The notes under the pieces are model-generated. The model was given only the letters and a program-made list of their open reading frames with translations, was not told the DNA's origin and did not search any database. From the NCBI GenBank assembly GCA_934229625.1, contig CAKQDU010000002.1:124001-188000 (forward strand): DNA of 64,000 nt, given 5' to 3'. Below are positions 51,311 to 59,691 of the stretch, piece by piece (the stretch's first letter is position 1; each line of letters starts with the position of its first letter). The DNA comes from an uncultured Alphaproteobacteria bacterium. Its GTDB lineage: Bacteria > Pseudomonadota > Alphaproteobacteria > RF32 > CAG-239. A program made the translations under genes and the position numbers.

Positions 51311-51913
51311 ATGGAAAAAGACAATATACAAAATTTGTTATTGGAAACCGGCCGTAAAATTGTTCAGGAAAAAGGCACGGACGCCTTGACCGTACGCAAA
51401 TTGTCCGAAGCTTCCGGCTGTTCGGTCGGAGCCATTTATAATCAGTTTTCCAATATGGATAATTTTTTGGTAATCCAAAACTACATGACATTGGATTCTC
51501 TGGCTTCTCGTTTGGAAAAAGTTCCGCAAACCGGCGATGCTTTTGCCGACATGAATGCTTTTTTACATGAATTTGTAGATTTTGTAATGGAAAATAAAAA
51601 TTTATGGTATATGCTCCACAGCTTCCATTTACGCAATAACAGCCATACATTTTCTTATTTTTATCTGCGTAAAGTTGCAAAAATCACCGGTCTTATTAAC
51701 AAACTGCTGCAACAGCTGATTCCTAATATGGAACGGCCGGAGCGCATTTTGTCATCACAGGTTTTATGGCTGAGCTTGTTTGCCCTGAGTTCTTTCCTGA
51801 CTAAAGACATATTAGATTCGTTTACTAAAATAAACAAAGAAACAATTTGCCAGCTGATGTTCAACACCTATGTCGCCGGACTTACCGTACTGGAAAAAAA
51901 TAAACGCGCATGA
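51311..51913 (+). CDS. TetR/AcrR family regulator
   Basis: The 200-residue protein has an N-terminal helix-turn-helix: LLLETGRKIVQEKGTDALT then VRKLSEASGCSVGAIYNQF (residues about 8-47), the classic TetR fold, with a variable ligand-binding C-terminal half that contains several aromatic residues. It overlaps the M50-like gene by four bases, so it probably controls that gene and itself. The ligand is unknown. Confidence 0.9.
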   Translation: MEKDNIQNLLLETGRKIVQEKGTDALTVRKLSEASGCSVGAIYNQFSNMDNFLVIQNYMTLDSLASRLEKVPQTGDAFADMNAFLHEFVDFVMENKNLWYMLHSFHLRNNSHTFSYFYLRKVAKITGLINKLLQQLIPNMERPERILSSQVLWLSLFALSSFLTKDILDSFTKINKETICQLMFNTYVAGLTVLEKNKRA

Positions 51914-52449
51914 CAGATTTGCTGACATATATTAACACTCCGGAATTTTTGGCAAGCTTAACCTCCGATAGATTTTTTTTGATTTTAGCGGTTATCGTGC
52001 TGTCTTCTCTAAAACATTCTGCCTACAAAAGTATGTGGCTGACCATGTTAATCAATCTTCCCGGCACCATATTGCATGAATGCGCGCATTTAATTGTCGG
52101 TTTTTTGCTAAATGCCCGACCGGTTAGTTTTTCTCTTTTTCCCAAAAAAGCCGGAGACAATTATGTTACCGGACAAGTCGGATTCTCAAACTTAAAATTT
52201 TACAATGCTCTGCCGACTTCACTAGCGCCATTGCTGTTACTTGTTTTTGCTTTTTTGCTGAACAAATATTTCTTTGAACTAATAAAATTAAGCTTCGGCT
52301 CTTATCTGCTATATATTTTTCTGTTAACAGTAATCATCGAAAACGCCATGCCATCACGAACCGATTTCAAACAAGGATTCGGATATATCAGCGGAAATTT
52401 GCTATATCTCCTGCTATCAGCAGCCGCGTTTATTGCTCTTCGGAACTGA
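51910..52449 (+). CDS. M50-like membrane metallopeptidase coupled to TetR
   Basis: The 179-residue membrane protein has an HExxH motif (ILHECAHLIVGFL, residues 56-68) inside a helix and VTGQVGFSNLKFYNALPTSLAPLLL, which parallels the ligand region of M50-type proteases. It is shorter than typical site-2 proteases. The start overlaps the TetR stop, so the two are coupled. It overlaps the convergent DUF2155 gene by 20 bases. A role in membrane-protein turnover or signalling is inferred. Confidence 0.65.
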   Translation: MTDLLTYINTPEFLASLTSDRFFLILAVIVLSSLKHSAYKSMWLTMLINLPGTILHECAHLIVGFLLNARPVSFSLFPKKAGDNYVTGQVGFSNLKFYNALPTSLAPLLLLVFAFLLNKYFFELIKLSFGSYLLYIFLLTVIIENAMPSRTDFKQGFGYISGNLLYLLLSAAAFIALRN

Positions 52450-53143
52450 TATCTTTATTTTCTACATCTGATTTGATTCGATTTATTTCATTTTGTATTT
52501 CGGCATTTTCATCATCTTCATCAAAAGAAAATTCCGAATTTTCATTTGTTGTAGGTTCCGCAAGATTTTCCGGCTTACCGTCTTCGCTTTCATCGGGCAT
52601 ATATTCCATTTCACTCATTGGTTTATGAGTGTCATCTACGGTAGGCTCTTGTGTTTTTTCTTCTGATTTCAATTCGTTAGAAACTTCGCTGTCAAAAATT
52701 TTACGCTGAGACATCGGCAAATCATCGCGTTCGGCAAGTTGTTTTTCCGTTAACAATTTGGAGCTGTCAATTTTTGTATTCAGGCATTGCAGGAGCCATA
52801 CATCATAAATAGGATGTTCCAAAGCATTGGTGGCAGGAGATGATGAAAGCATCCATCCTTTAAATATATTTATTTCTTCGCCTTTTAAGCTTTTGTCTGT
52901 AATATCGGCAAAAACAAAATTTTCCGGAGCTTCTTCTGCCGGACGAGTTTTGCAGCTGCGCACCACTATAGACAGAGAACCAAACTTAACCTCACCATTT
53001 ACCGGCACGTTGATAACGCTCACATGCCCTGTAATCTTGTCCATTGCCTGCATACGCGCCGTATTCATTTCTATTTCGGCGGCATTTGCCGTAAAACAAC
53101 ATAACGCGGAGGCAATACCGAAAATAAATTTATTTGTTTTCAT
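52430..53143 (-). CDS. DUF2155 periplasmic protein with acidic C-terminal tail
   Basis: ATG 53143 gives the better signal peptide (MKTNKFIFGIASALCCFTANAA); an ATG at 53158 is in frame. The 237-residue product contains the DUF2155 domain (DKITGHVSVINVPVNGEVKFGSLSIVVRSC, FKGWMLSSSPATNALEHPIYDVWLLQC), an alphaproteobacterial family of unknown function with two conserved Cys. A long Glu/Asp-rich tail follows (about residues 120-237), which is unusual. It overlaps the end of the tandem MCE gene upstream by 14 bases, suggesting an envelope lipid-transport role. Confidence 0.85.
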   Translation of the reverse strand: MKTNKFIFGIASALCCFTANAAEIEMNTARMQAMDKITGHVSVINVPVNGEVKFGSLSIVVRSCKTRPAEEAPENFVFADITDKSLKGEEINIFKGWMLSSSPATNALEHPIYDVWLLQCLNTKIDSSKLLTEKQLAERDDLPMSQRKIFDSEVSNELKSEEKTQEPTVDDTHKPMSEMEYMPDESEDGKPENLAEPTTNENSEFSFDEDDENAEIQNEINRIKSDVENKDISSEEQ

Positions 53144-53597
53144 TTTTGTTTCCGTCATCGGTTACCATAAAAATAATCTCGCCGACCATATCCTCTATAG
53201 TTTTAAAATCTTTGGTATTGGCAAAAGAATCTCCGGCCTTCAAATATTCGCCGGATTTTCCCGGTTCGATTTTAACAAACTTATCTCCGACCAAACCATC
53301 GCTTACAATAGACACGGTACTGTCCTTCGGCAGTTTAATATCCGAAGAAATACTAAAAGTAACATCGGCCATATAATCTTCATTATTTAATTTCTGAGCC
53401 GTAACCGTCCCCACTTTTATACCATTGATACGAACATCGGAACCGATACTCAAACCGCCGACTTTCATAAATTCGGCATTAAGAGTATACCCTTTCACAA
53501 CCTGCAAATCAGAAACGCGATAAGCAAAAACTAAAAACAATACGGCTACAACCAAGACTACTAAGCCCATAATAGTTTCGACAGGTTTCTTTCTCAT
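53130..53597 (-). CDS. MCE/MlaD family protein
   Basis: The 155-residue protein has one N-terminal membrane helix (MGLVVLVVAVLFLVFAY) and a MlaD-type MCE domain (LNAEFMKVGGLSIGSDVRINGIKVGTV, STVSIVSDGLVGDKFVKIEPG). MCE domains bind phospholipid and form hexameric rings between inner and outer membrane. No ATPase or permease gene is next to it; those would need to be elsewhere. It lies between the second MCE gene upstream and DUF2155 downstream, all on one strand. Confidence 0.9.
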   Translation of the reverse strand: MRKKPVETIMGLVVLVVAVLFLVFAYRVSDLQVVKGYTLNAEFMKVGGLSIGSDVRINGIKVGTVTAQKLNNEDYMADVTFSISSDIKLPKDSTVSIVSDGLVGDKFVKIEPGKSGEYLKAGDSFANTKDFKTIEDMVGEIIFMVTDDGNKNENK

Positions 53598-53601
53598 TTT
53601 A

Positions 53602-54129
53602 TCACTCCATATTTTCTGTTATTGTTGCCGTTTTATCCTCATCTTCGGACGGACATGATTTTTTATTTTTAGCTTTGCCAAGAGAAATAACGCGGTCAAT
53701 CAGCTCATCCAAAATCATTGCATCCTGTGTATAGCTAAATTCACCTTTGGGAGGAATATAATCTTCCGAGCCGCCCGGTTCTATCTCTATATATTTATTC
53801 CCCATAATACCGGAGCTGACAATAGCTGCGCTGCTATCATCCGGAATCCGCACGCTGGCAGAAATCTGAAGCGTAAGAGTTGCGCGGTAATCTTCATCTA
53901 ACACCGAATCGACCACTCGCCCAATATCCATACCGGACATCCGCACTTTATTGCCTACAACCAAACCATCCGTACGATTAAATGTCGCATAAATTTGATA
54001 ATCAGTGTCCTCAGCGCCTTTCCAAACATTGCGCTGCAGCTTGAATATTACCGCCCCCAAAACAAATACACAGATAACGCATAACCCGATAATAAAGTTT
54101 TTAATTTCTTCTTTACTAAAAGTGTTCAA
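53602..54129 (-). CDS. Second MCE/MlaD family protein
   Basis: The 175-residue product has a membrane helix (NFIIGLCVICVFVLGAVIF) and the MCE domain (YATFNRTDGLVVGNKVRMSGMDIGRV, SAAIVSSGIMGNKYIEIEPGG). The C-terminal tail is charged and longer than in its neighbour. It is a tandem relative of the gene at 53130, which starts four bases downstream. Together they may make a mixed ring or a two-layer tunnel for lipid transport. Confidence 0.88.
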   Translation of the reverse strand: MNTFSKEEIKNFIIGLCVICVFVLGAVIFKLQRNVWKGAEDTDYQIYATFNRTDGLVVGNKVRMSGMDIGRVVDSVLDEDYRATLTLQISASVRIPDDSSAAIVSSGIMGNKYIEIEPGGSEDYIPPKGEFSYTQDAMILDELIDRVISLGKAKNKKSCPSEDEDKTATITENME

Positions 54130-54284
54130 AATTTTACTCCGCTTTTGCTATATTTTTGATTATTATTACTCCAATAAAAATGATTTGTCATTAAAGTTTT
54201 TTGTAAAAAGTTGAAAATATTTGTTAAAGTTTAATAAAATGCTGTTAATATAACACATATTGTTTATGTTTTATGGAGCATTCA

Positions 54285-54995
54285 ATGCTGGTTATTGAAA
54301 ATATCTGCAAGTCATTCGGAAAGATTAAGGCGGTTGATAACATAAGCCTAAGCCTCAAAAAAAATGAAACCATTATAATGCTTGGCGAAAACGGCGCCGG
54401 AAAATCCACCTTATTTCGGCTTATCAGCGGCTATTTGGAGGCCGACAGCGGTTCTATACAAGCCGATGATACAAACATACAATCAGATAGAGTATCATAT
54501 CTGAATAAAATCGGCTATGTTCCGGAAATTTCCGCTTTATACGGAGAGATGACAACCGTTGAATTTTTGCTTTTCGCCGCCGATTTAAAAACTGCATCAG
54601 CCGAAACAACTGCAAAAAAATTACACGAGGCTATTCTGAACTTGGAATTGGAAGAAGTGAAATTTCAACGTCTTGACACTTTGTCAAAAGGCTTTAAAAA
54701 AAGAGTTGAACTTGCCGCGGCTTTGATTGGCGAACCGGAAATATTGCTTTTAGATGAGCCTACCGAAGGTCTGGACCCGTTGCAGAAAGAAAGCATTCGT
54801 AAAATCATTAAAAACTACGCCAAAAAACATTTGGTTATCATTTCCACACACGCTCTTGAAGATGTAGAATCCATGTCGCAGAGAGTTTTGCTTATGCACA
54901 AAGGCAAAATAACAGCCGACATAAAAACAGCCGACTTAAAAAAATCGGCATCCGCCAACTTGTTAACTTCTTTCAAAAAAATGACCGGAGAATAA
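54285..54995 (+). CDS. ABC transporter ATP-binding protein (GldA/CcmA type)
   Basis: The start at ATG 54285 has GGAG six bases upstream; an in-frame ATG at 54273 is also possible. The 236-residue ATPase has Walker A GENGAGKSTLFRLISG, signature LSKGFKKRVELAAAL and Walker B ILLLDEPTEGLD. The family includes GldA/NatA-like and gliding-motility-associated ATPases. It is followed after three bases by a permease fused to a GldG-like domain and then a DUF4340 protein, the standard order of this exporter type. The substrate is unknown. Confidence 0.9.
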   Translation: MLVIENICKSFGKIKAVDNISLSLKKNETIIMLGENGAGKSTLFRLISGYLEADSGSIQADDTNIQSDRVSYLNKIGYVPEISALYGEMTTVEFLLFAADLKTASAETTAKKLHEAILNLELEEVKFQRLDTLSKGFKKRVELAAALIGEPEILLLDEPTEGLDPLQKESIRKIIKNYAKKHLVIISTHALEDVESMSQRVLLMHKGKITADIKTADLKKSASANLLTSFKKMTGE

Positions 54996-54998
54996 AAA

Positions 54999-57314
54999 AT
55001 GCGGCAATTTATAACTTCATTATCACGGGAACTGCGGGGATATTTTCGCAGCGTGTGGGCTTATTTTGTAATCTTTATCTATTTATTTTCATCTATCGGC
55101 ACCGCATTTTATTTTGGCACTTATCTGGCAATGCACGACACATCTTTATATGCCGTATTTTATGCTCAGCCAATCATCTTGGCAATATTGATTCCCGTTC
55201 TGACAATGCGGAGCTGGTCCGAAGAATACCGTTCCGGCACCATAGAATTTTTGCTCACGCAGCCCATTTCATTCATAATTTTAACATTGTCCAAGTTTTG
55301 CGCTGTTTTCTTATTCTGCCTGCTTATGACGCTCGGATTGCTGCCTTTTATCTGCTACACAGGCGGATGGTTGCAGTTGGATTGGCAAAACATTACCGTA
55401 ATATACGGCGGTTTACTGTTGCTTATCTTGTTTTATTGCTCTGCCGGATGTTTTATTTCCGCCTTGTCGCGCAGTCTGATTTTATCTTGTTTGACCGATT
55501 TTTTCTTTATGGCATTATGGCTGATTTTACCATATTCCGGCCTATATGCAGCTTATAATAATTTTTTATTTGCCGAAGTTGGCATTTCAGATATTTTATA
55601 TTTTATTTCATTAGCTTCCGTGTTTTTATTTTTAAACTTTGTTGCTTTGCAGCAGCATGGCGCCAACAAAAAATACAAAACAGTCAAATTAGGTATGCTA
55701 ACACTAATATCCCTGTGCGGAGCCGGATTTTTCAATTTTGCGATGTATAATCTTTTTGACAGCAAAGCTGATTTGACATCCTCGGCGTTTTACACCCCGA
55801 AAGCAGAAACTGTAAACTTGCTGAATAACTTAGAAAAACAAGTTGTCATCGATGTCTGTGTCGCAAAAGATTATATAAAATCCAATCCGGACTACTTTCA
55901 TTATATGCAGCAAATTCAACGTTTTCTGCAACGTTACGCCCAAGCGTCAAAAGGCATGGTAACCTTTAACATCACCTATATAGAACCATTTTCGGAATTA
56001 GAAGAAAATATATTGGAAAAAGGACTTTATTTTGAAACAAATTCAGCTGGCAGCCGTGACTATTTTGGCGCCATTGTCCGTTCCGCCGATGGAAATGAAA
56101 CAATCATAAAACAATTTCTGCTGCAACGGCAGCCTCTGGTTGAAAAAGACATTGACACGGCCATTCTTAAAGTAACCGAACCGGAAAGAATAAAAAACAT
56201 CGGCGTTTACGTTGATAACATGCAAAATCTGAATGGTTTTCAAGAAATTCTCCTAAACTGGGAAAATGACTATAATGTTTTCAGCATATCTCCTTCAATG
56301 TACGACTTCTCATCAAAAGTCGATATTGTTGTCCTTATCAACCCCAAAGCCATTTCTGCGTCCTTGCGTTATGCTGTTGACCAATTTTTGATGCGCGGCG
56401 GAAAATTAGCCATATTCTTTGATTTTTACACAGCCAGTCAATCAGATTTGACCAACAGCGAAAATTTGCAGATTATTGACTTTTTGAACAACTGGGGAAT
56501 CAAACTGCTTACACCGACCGACCAGGGAAAAACCTCTAAAATTTTTGGCTATAACCCTATGGAGTTAAAACTCAACAAAGCTCTTTTGTTTGAAGCTGAT
56601 AATCCGGCGGTTGAAATAAAACCGTTTATTACCAATGAAAAAGGATACATTGGAGCAGTTATGGAAGGTTCATTTTCCTCGCTATATACTAAAAATCCGT
56701 TTATCGGAACAGAATTAGCCGATAATATGCGTGCATTTCTGCCTCGGTCATCAACTACAGGCGCTGTAGCTCTGGTCAGCGATGTAGATTTATTGGAGAG
56801 TCCTTTCTGGGTAGCAGAAAACTCTCCGGACCGAAACCCTTACAGCGTAATTGAAAAAAGCGGAAACGGTTTGGCTGTCAAATCTTTAATTGATTATCTG
56901 GCCGGCAACGAAATTTATGAAAAACTTCCGCTGAATGATATGCTTTTAAACAAAGACAGCATAAGCCAGCGGCTCAACAAAAATATTTTCAGCAAAAATG
57001 AAGTTGAATACCGAGTTTTACAAAATAAAATTAAAGAGCAAAAACGTATTTTGTTTGAAAACAGCAATGAAGACATGCAGATTTTTGAGCAATTGCGTCA
57101 AATCGGAGAATACGGACGTGAATTGGCAAAAAATGAGCAAATGCTGCAAAACCTGGATTATCAAATGAAGCAAAAATATGGCTATGCCGTTTTTTGGATG
57201 ATGATGACACAAATTGTTATTATCCCGGCTTTGTTGGTCCTATTGCTTTTAATTTCAGCAAAATTTTTAATGTATCGGCAAATTTTGCGGATAAAGGAGA
57301 AATACAATGTCTAA
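54999..57314 (+). CDS. ABC-2 permease fused to a GldG-type periplasmic domain
   Basis: The 771-residue protein joins two units that are often separate. The N-terminal part is an ABC-2 permease of the GldF type with six membrane helices (RGYFRSVWAYFVIFIYLF, IPVLTMRSWSEEYRSGTIEF). The C-terminal part is a GldG-type periplasmic domain (SAFYTPKAETVNLLNNLEKQ, RDYFGAIVRSADGNETIIKQF) ending in a coiled-coil and a last membrane helix (MMMTQIVIIPALLVLLLLI). Such proteins occur with GldA and DUF4340 in many phyla and probably act in envelope export. Its end overlaps the DUF4340 gene by eight bases. Confidence 0.88.
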   Translation: MRQFITSLSRELRGYFRSVWAYFVIFIYLFSSIGTAFYFGTYLAMHDTSLYAVFYAQPIILAILIPVLTMRSWSEEYRSGTIEFLLTQPISFIILTLSKFCAVFLFCLLMTLGLLPFICYTGGWLQLDWQNITVIYGGLLLLILFYCSAGCFISALSRSLILSCLTDFFFMALWLILPYSGLYAAYNNFLFAEVGISDILYFISLASVFLFLNFVALQQHGANKKYKTVKLGMLTLISLCGAGFFNFAMYNLFDSKADLTSSAFYTPKAETVNLLNNLEKQVVIDVCVAKDYIKSNPDYFHYMQQIQRFLQRYAQASKGMVTFNITYIEPFSELEENILEKGLYFETNSAGSRDYFGAIVRSADGNETIIKQFLLQRQPLVEKDIDTAILKVTEPERIKNIGVYVDNMQNLNGFQEILLNWENDYNVFSISPSMYDFSSKVDIVVLINPKAISASLRYAVDQFLMRGGKLAIFFDFYTASQSDLTNSENLQIIDFLNNWGIKLLTPTDQGKTSKIFGYNPMELKLNKALLFEADNPAVEIKPFITNEKGYIGAVMEGSFSSLYTKNPFIGTELADNMRAFLPRSSTTGAVALVSDVDLLESPFWVAENSPDRNPYSVIEKSGNGLAVKSLIDYLAGNEIYEKLPLNDMLLNKDSISQRLNKNIFSKNEVEYRVLQNKIKEQKRILFENSNEDMQIFEQLRQIGEYGRELAKNEQMLQNLDYQMKQKYGYAVFWMMMTQIVIIPALLVLLLLISAKFLMYRQILRIKEKYNV

Positions 57315-58275
57315 AAAATTATTTTGGAGCGTACTGATTGTGATGATTCTAGGAATATTTGCCGCCTTTTCCGGCTGGTATTCCCATCGCAAATCCGGAT
57401 TAAACGTGCGTGGAAATTATGTATTTTCTCAAACCCGCAAAAATATTGCAAGGCTGCAGCAAATAAAAATGACAACTGCCTCCGGTGAAATAAATATTTA
57501 TGAAAAAGACGGTCTCTGGCACATAAAAGAAGCTGCCGGATATTTTGTAAATCCAAGTCAGCTCGCCGCAGTTTATAACATGATAAACAATTCGGTAATT
57601 ATTGCTGTTGATACAAATAATACGTCAGAATGGCAAAGCTACGGATTGGATAATACAAAAAAAATATTGATTGAAACTTTTGACGATGAAGGAAATTTAT
57701 TGGATAAAATAAATGTATCAGGCAATACCGAAGACAAAGAGTTTCGCTATGCCAAACGCAATGAATATCCCTATGTTTATACCATAAGTTCAGTCGGTTC
57801 ATTTTCCGGAGATGCCGGTGCCTGGATGCCTTTTCCGCTTTTAGAAATTCAACCTGAAACCATAGAAAGCATCAAATTATCTGATGCCTTGCTGTCTAAA
57901 AAAGCTCTGGAAGCCTATACACAAAAATCCGTAAGCCTCCGGAATTTTATATCAACACTATCCTATATATCCTATCAGGGTATCGCTTTCAAAAAAGATT
58001 TTGAAACGGATTTTCCTCAAGCAGCACCGCACCAAATCAGAATAGAAACAGAAATAGGCTTAGTCTATGTGCTGAATATATATCAACCTGTACAAAATGA
58101 ATATTGGCTTGCCATAAACTTGGAAAGCACTCGCTTGGCTCGCAAAGAAGTCCGCCCGTTCATTGCCGAAAATCAAAAATATTTTGCCGACTGGGTTTTC
58201 AATTTAGATGATTCGCAAGGTTCGATACTATTTAACTATCGCGCCGCAAATTTGTCCGACAGCTTTCGTATTTAG
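57307..58275 (+). CDS. DUF4340 membrane-associated protein
   Basis: The 322-residue protein has an N-terminal membrane helix (LFWSVLIVMILGIFAAFSGW) and a periplasmic DUF4340 region (IYEKDGLWHIKEAAGYFVNPS, LLDKINVSGNTEDKEF). DUF4340 proteins regularly accompany GldF/GldG-type ABC exporters and are thought to be part of the complex. It overlaps the permease gene by eight bases. The DUF4340 gene ends 15 bases from the convergent ADP-dependent kinase gene. Confidence 0.88.
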   Translation: MSKKLFWSVLIVMILGIFAAFSGWYSHRKSGLNVRGNYVFSQTRKNIARLQQIKMTTASGEINIYEKDGLWHIKEAAGYFVNPSQLAAVYNMINNSVIIAVDTNNTSEWQSYGLDNTKKILIETFDDEGNLLDKINVSGNTEDKEFRYAKRNEYPYVYTISSVGSFSGDAGAWMPFPLLEIQPETIESIKLSDALLSKKALEAYTQKSVSLRNFISTLSYISYQGIAFKKDFETDFPQAAPHQIRIETEIGLVYVLNIYQPVQNEYWLAINLESTRLARKEVRPFIAENQKYFADWVFNLDDSQGSILFNYRAANLSDSFRI

Positions 58276-58290
58276 TTTACGGCGCGCGTA

Positions 58291-59691
58291 CTATCTTGCC
58301 CCGACCAATGAGACAGAAGAAATTGTGTCGCCCATTCCCACCAGAGTCAAAGGCTTTTCTATAATAATTGTCGGAACAGCAATTACATCATAACTTTTAT
58401 AGCCGCAAATTCCTGTTTCCGCCAAATCGTCTTTTTGCAGATGTTCTGATAATTCGCATAAACTTCCGATACTTGTTTCAGAAACATCTTTTCCGTAAGC
58501 CCACAGCAATTTATCATAATTCTCTATTTTTCCGGTACCGGCTTTGGTGGCGGCAATTGTTGAAGCCAACATCATTCCGCGCAGATTTTGTTCCGGAGTA
58601 ATACGAAAGTTTTTATCTTGCAGCGTTATGTATAAACCAAACATATGCAGCTGAACACGCGAAGCCTTAGTTTTATTTTTTATAACGCACAAAATTTCAA
58701 ACAAACGCGATGCCGTTAGTTTTTCATGAACAATCTTCCGATATTTCTGCTCATCAATAATTTCTAATGCGTCTAGCGCCTCCCGTTCATTAAAACCAAG
58801 TGAATCGGCAAGCGGCGCGATTTTTTCAATAATTGCGGCACGCACTTTTTTGTCTTGAGTTGAAGCAAGCTCTAAATGGATAATTCCCTGCGGATTATTC
58901 TGTTTCCAATTTTCTATCAGCGGCACGGAAGCAGCCACCAACTCCACACCGCGCCGTTTTGAAGTCAAATTATGATAGCCGGAAAGCACCAGATAATCAT
59001 AGCCATTTTTAGACAAGTGTTTCACAAAATCTGGATTGATAACTAAATCGATGTTGGCTGGGTCATAAGTGGCAATAAAACGATTGGATTTTGGACAGGT
59101 AAATTCTTTGCCCCATGCCGTAAACGAGTCGGCAATATCAAATTCAATTATCCAATGAATAAGCGGTGTTTCTGCAGCGCGGTCGATATCCGCGGCGCGG
59201 CTGACTTTACCATTTTCATCAATACCCAAAAGGTTATTCAAAGGTAAAAATTGTTGAGCTTGCAGTTTTGGGTGAGAATTGGTGTGAACAAAAACATTTT
59301 GCACGCCCAAAACGGCTAAGGCGTTGGCAACAATTCCGCCTTGACCGCCCATTTGCAAACGGTCGTAACCCAAATTTCGGCTCATCCACTCATAAACCGC
59401 TTTATCATCGGTAATCCATTCTTCGGCAATACCGCGGCTGAAACATTTTGCAATACCGCGGACTACATCCTTAGGTGTTTTCAATAAAGTTTGAGAATCA
59501 ACAAACTCATTTTCACTCAAATTAACTTCTTTTATCAGCTCCGTCAAACGTTTGCCGCTGATTTTCAGAACCGCGTCAATATTAGTATTAAAAGCTGTGG
59601 CGACCGAACCAATTTCTTTTACTTTTTTTAATTGAGTGGGAACACAGCTGTATTTTTCCTGCCATAACTTTTGTAATTCCACAACATTCAT
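58291..59691 (-). CDS. ADP-dependent glucokinase/phosphofructokinase
   Basis: The 466-residue enzyme belongs to the ADP-dependent sugar kinases, ribokinase-like, best known from Euryarchaeota. It has TAFNTNIDAVLKISG at the start, the sugar region MGGQGGIVANALAVLG and the C-terminal GMGDTISSVSL, where Asp is the catalytic base of the GxGD motif. Family members phosphorylate glucose or fructose 6-phosphate and use ADP, not ATP. The substrate cannot be told from the sequence alone. In an alphaproteobacterium it is unusual and suggests an energy-saving or modified glycolysis. It overlaps the Mic60-like gene by four bases. Confidence 0.9.
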   Translation of the reverse strand: MNVVELQKLWQEKYSCVPTQLKKVKEIGSVATAFNTNIDAVLKISGKRLTELIKEVNLSENEFVDSQTLLKTPKDVVRGIAKCFSRGIAEEWITDDKAVYEWMSRNLGYDRLQMGGQGGIVANALAVLGVQNVFVHTNSHPKLQAQQFLPLNNLLGIDENGKVSRAADIDRAAETPLIHWIIEFDIADSFTAWGKEFTCPKSNRFIATYDPANIDLVINPDFVKHLSKNGYDYLVLSGYHNLTSKRRGVELVAASVPLIENWKQNNPQGIIHLELASTQDKKVRAAIIEKIAPLADSLGFNEREALDALEIIDEQKYRKIVHEKLTASRLFEILCVIKNKTKASRVQLHMFGLYITLQDKNFRITPEQNLRGMMLASTIAATKAGTGKIENYDKLLWAYGKDVSETSIGSLCELSEHLQKDDLAETGICGYKSYDVIAVPTIIIEKPLTLVGMGDTISSVSLVGAR

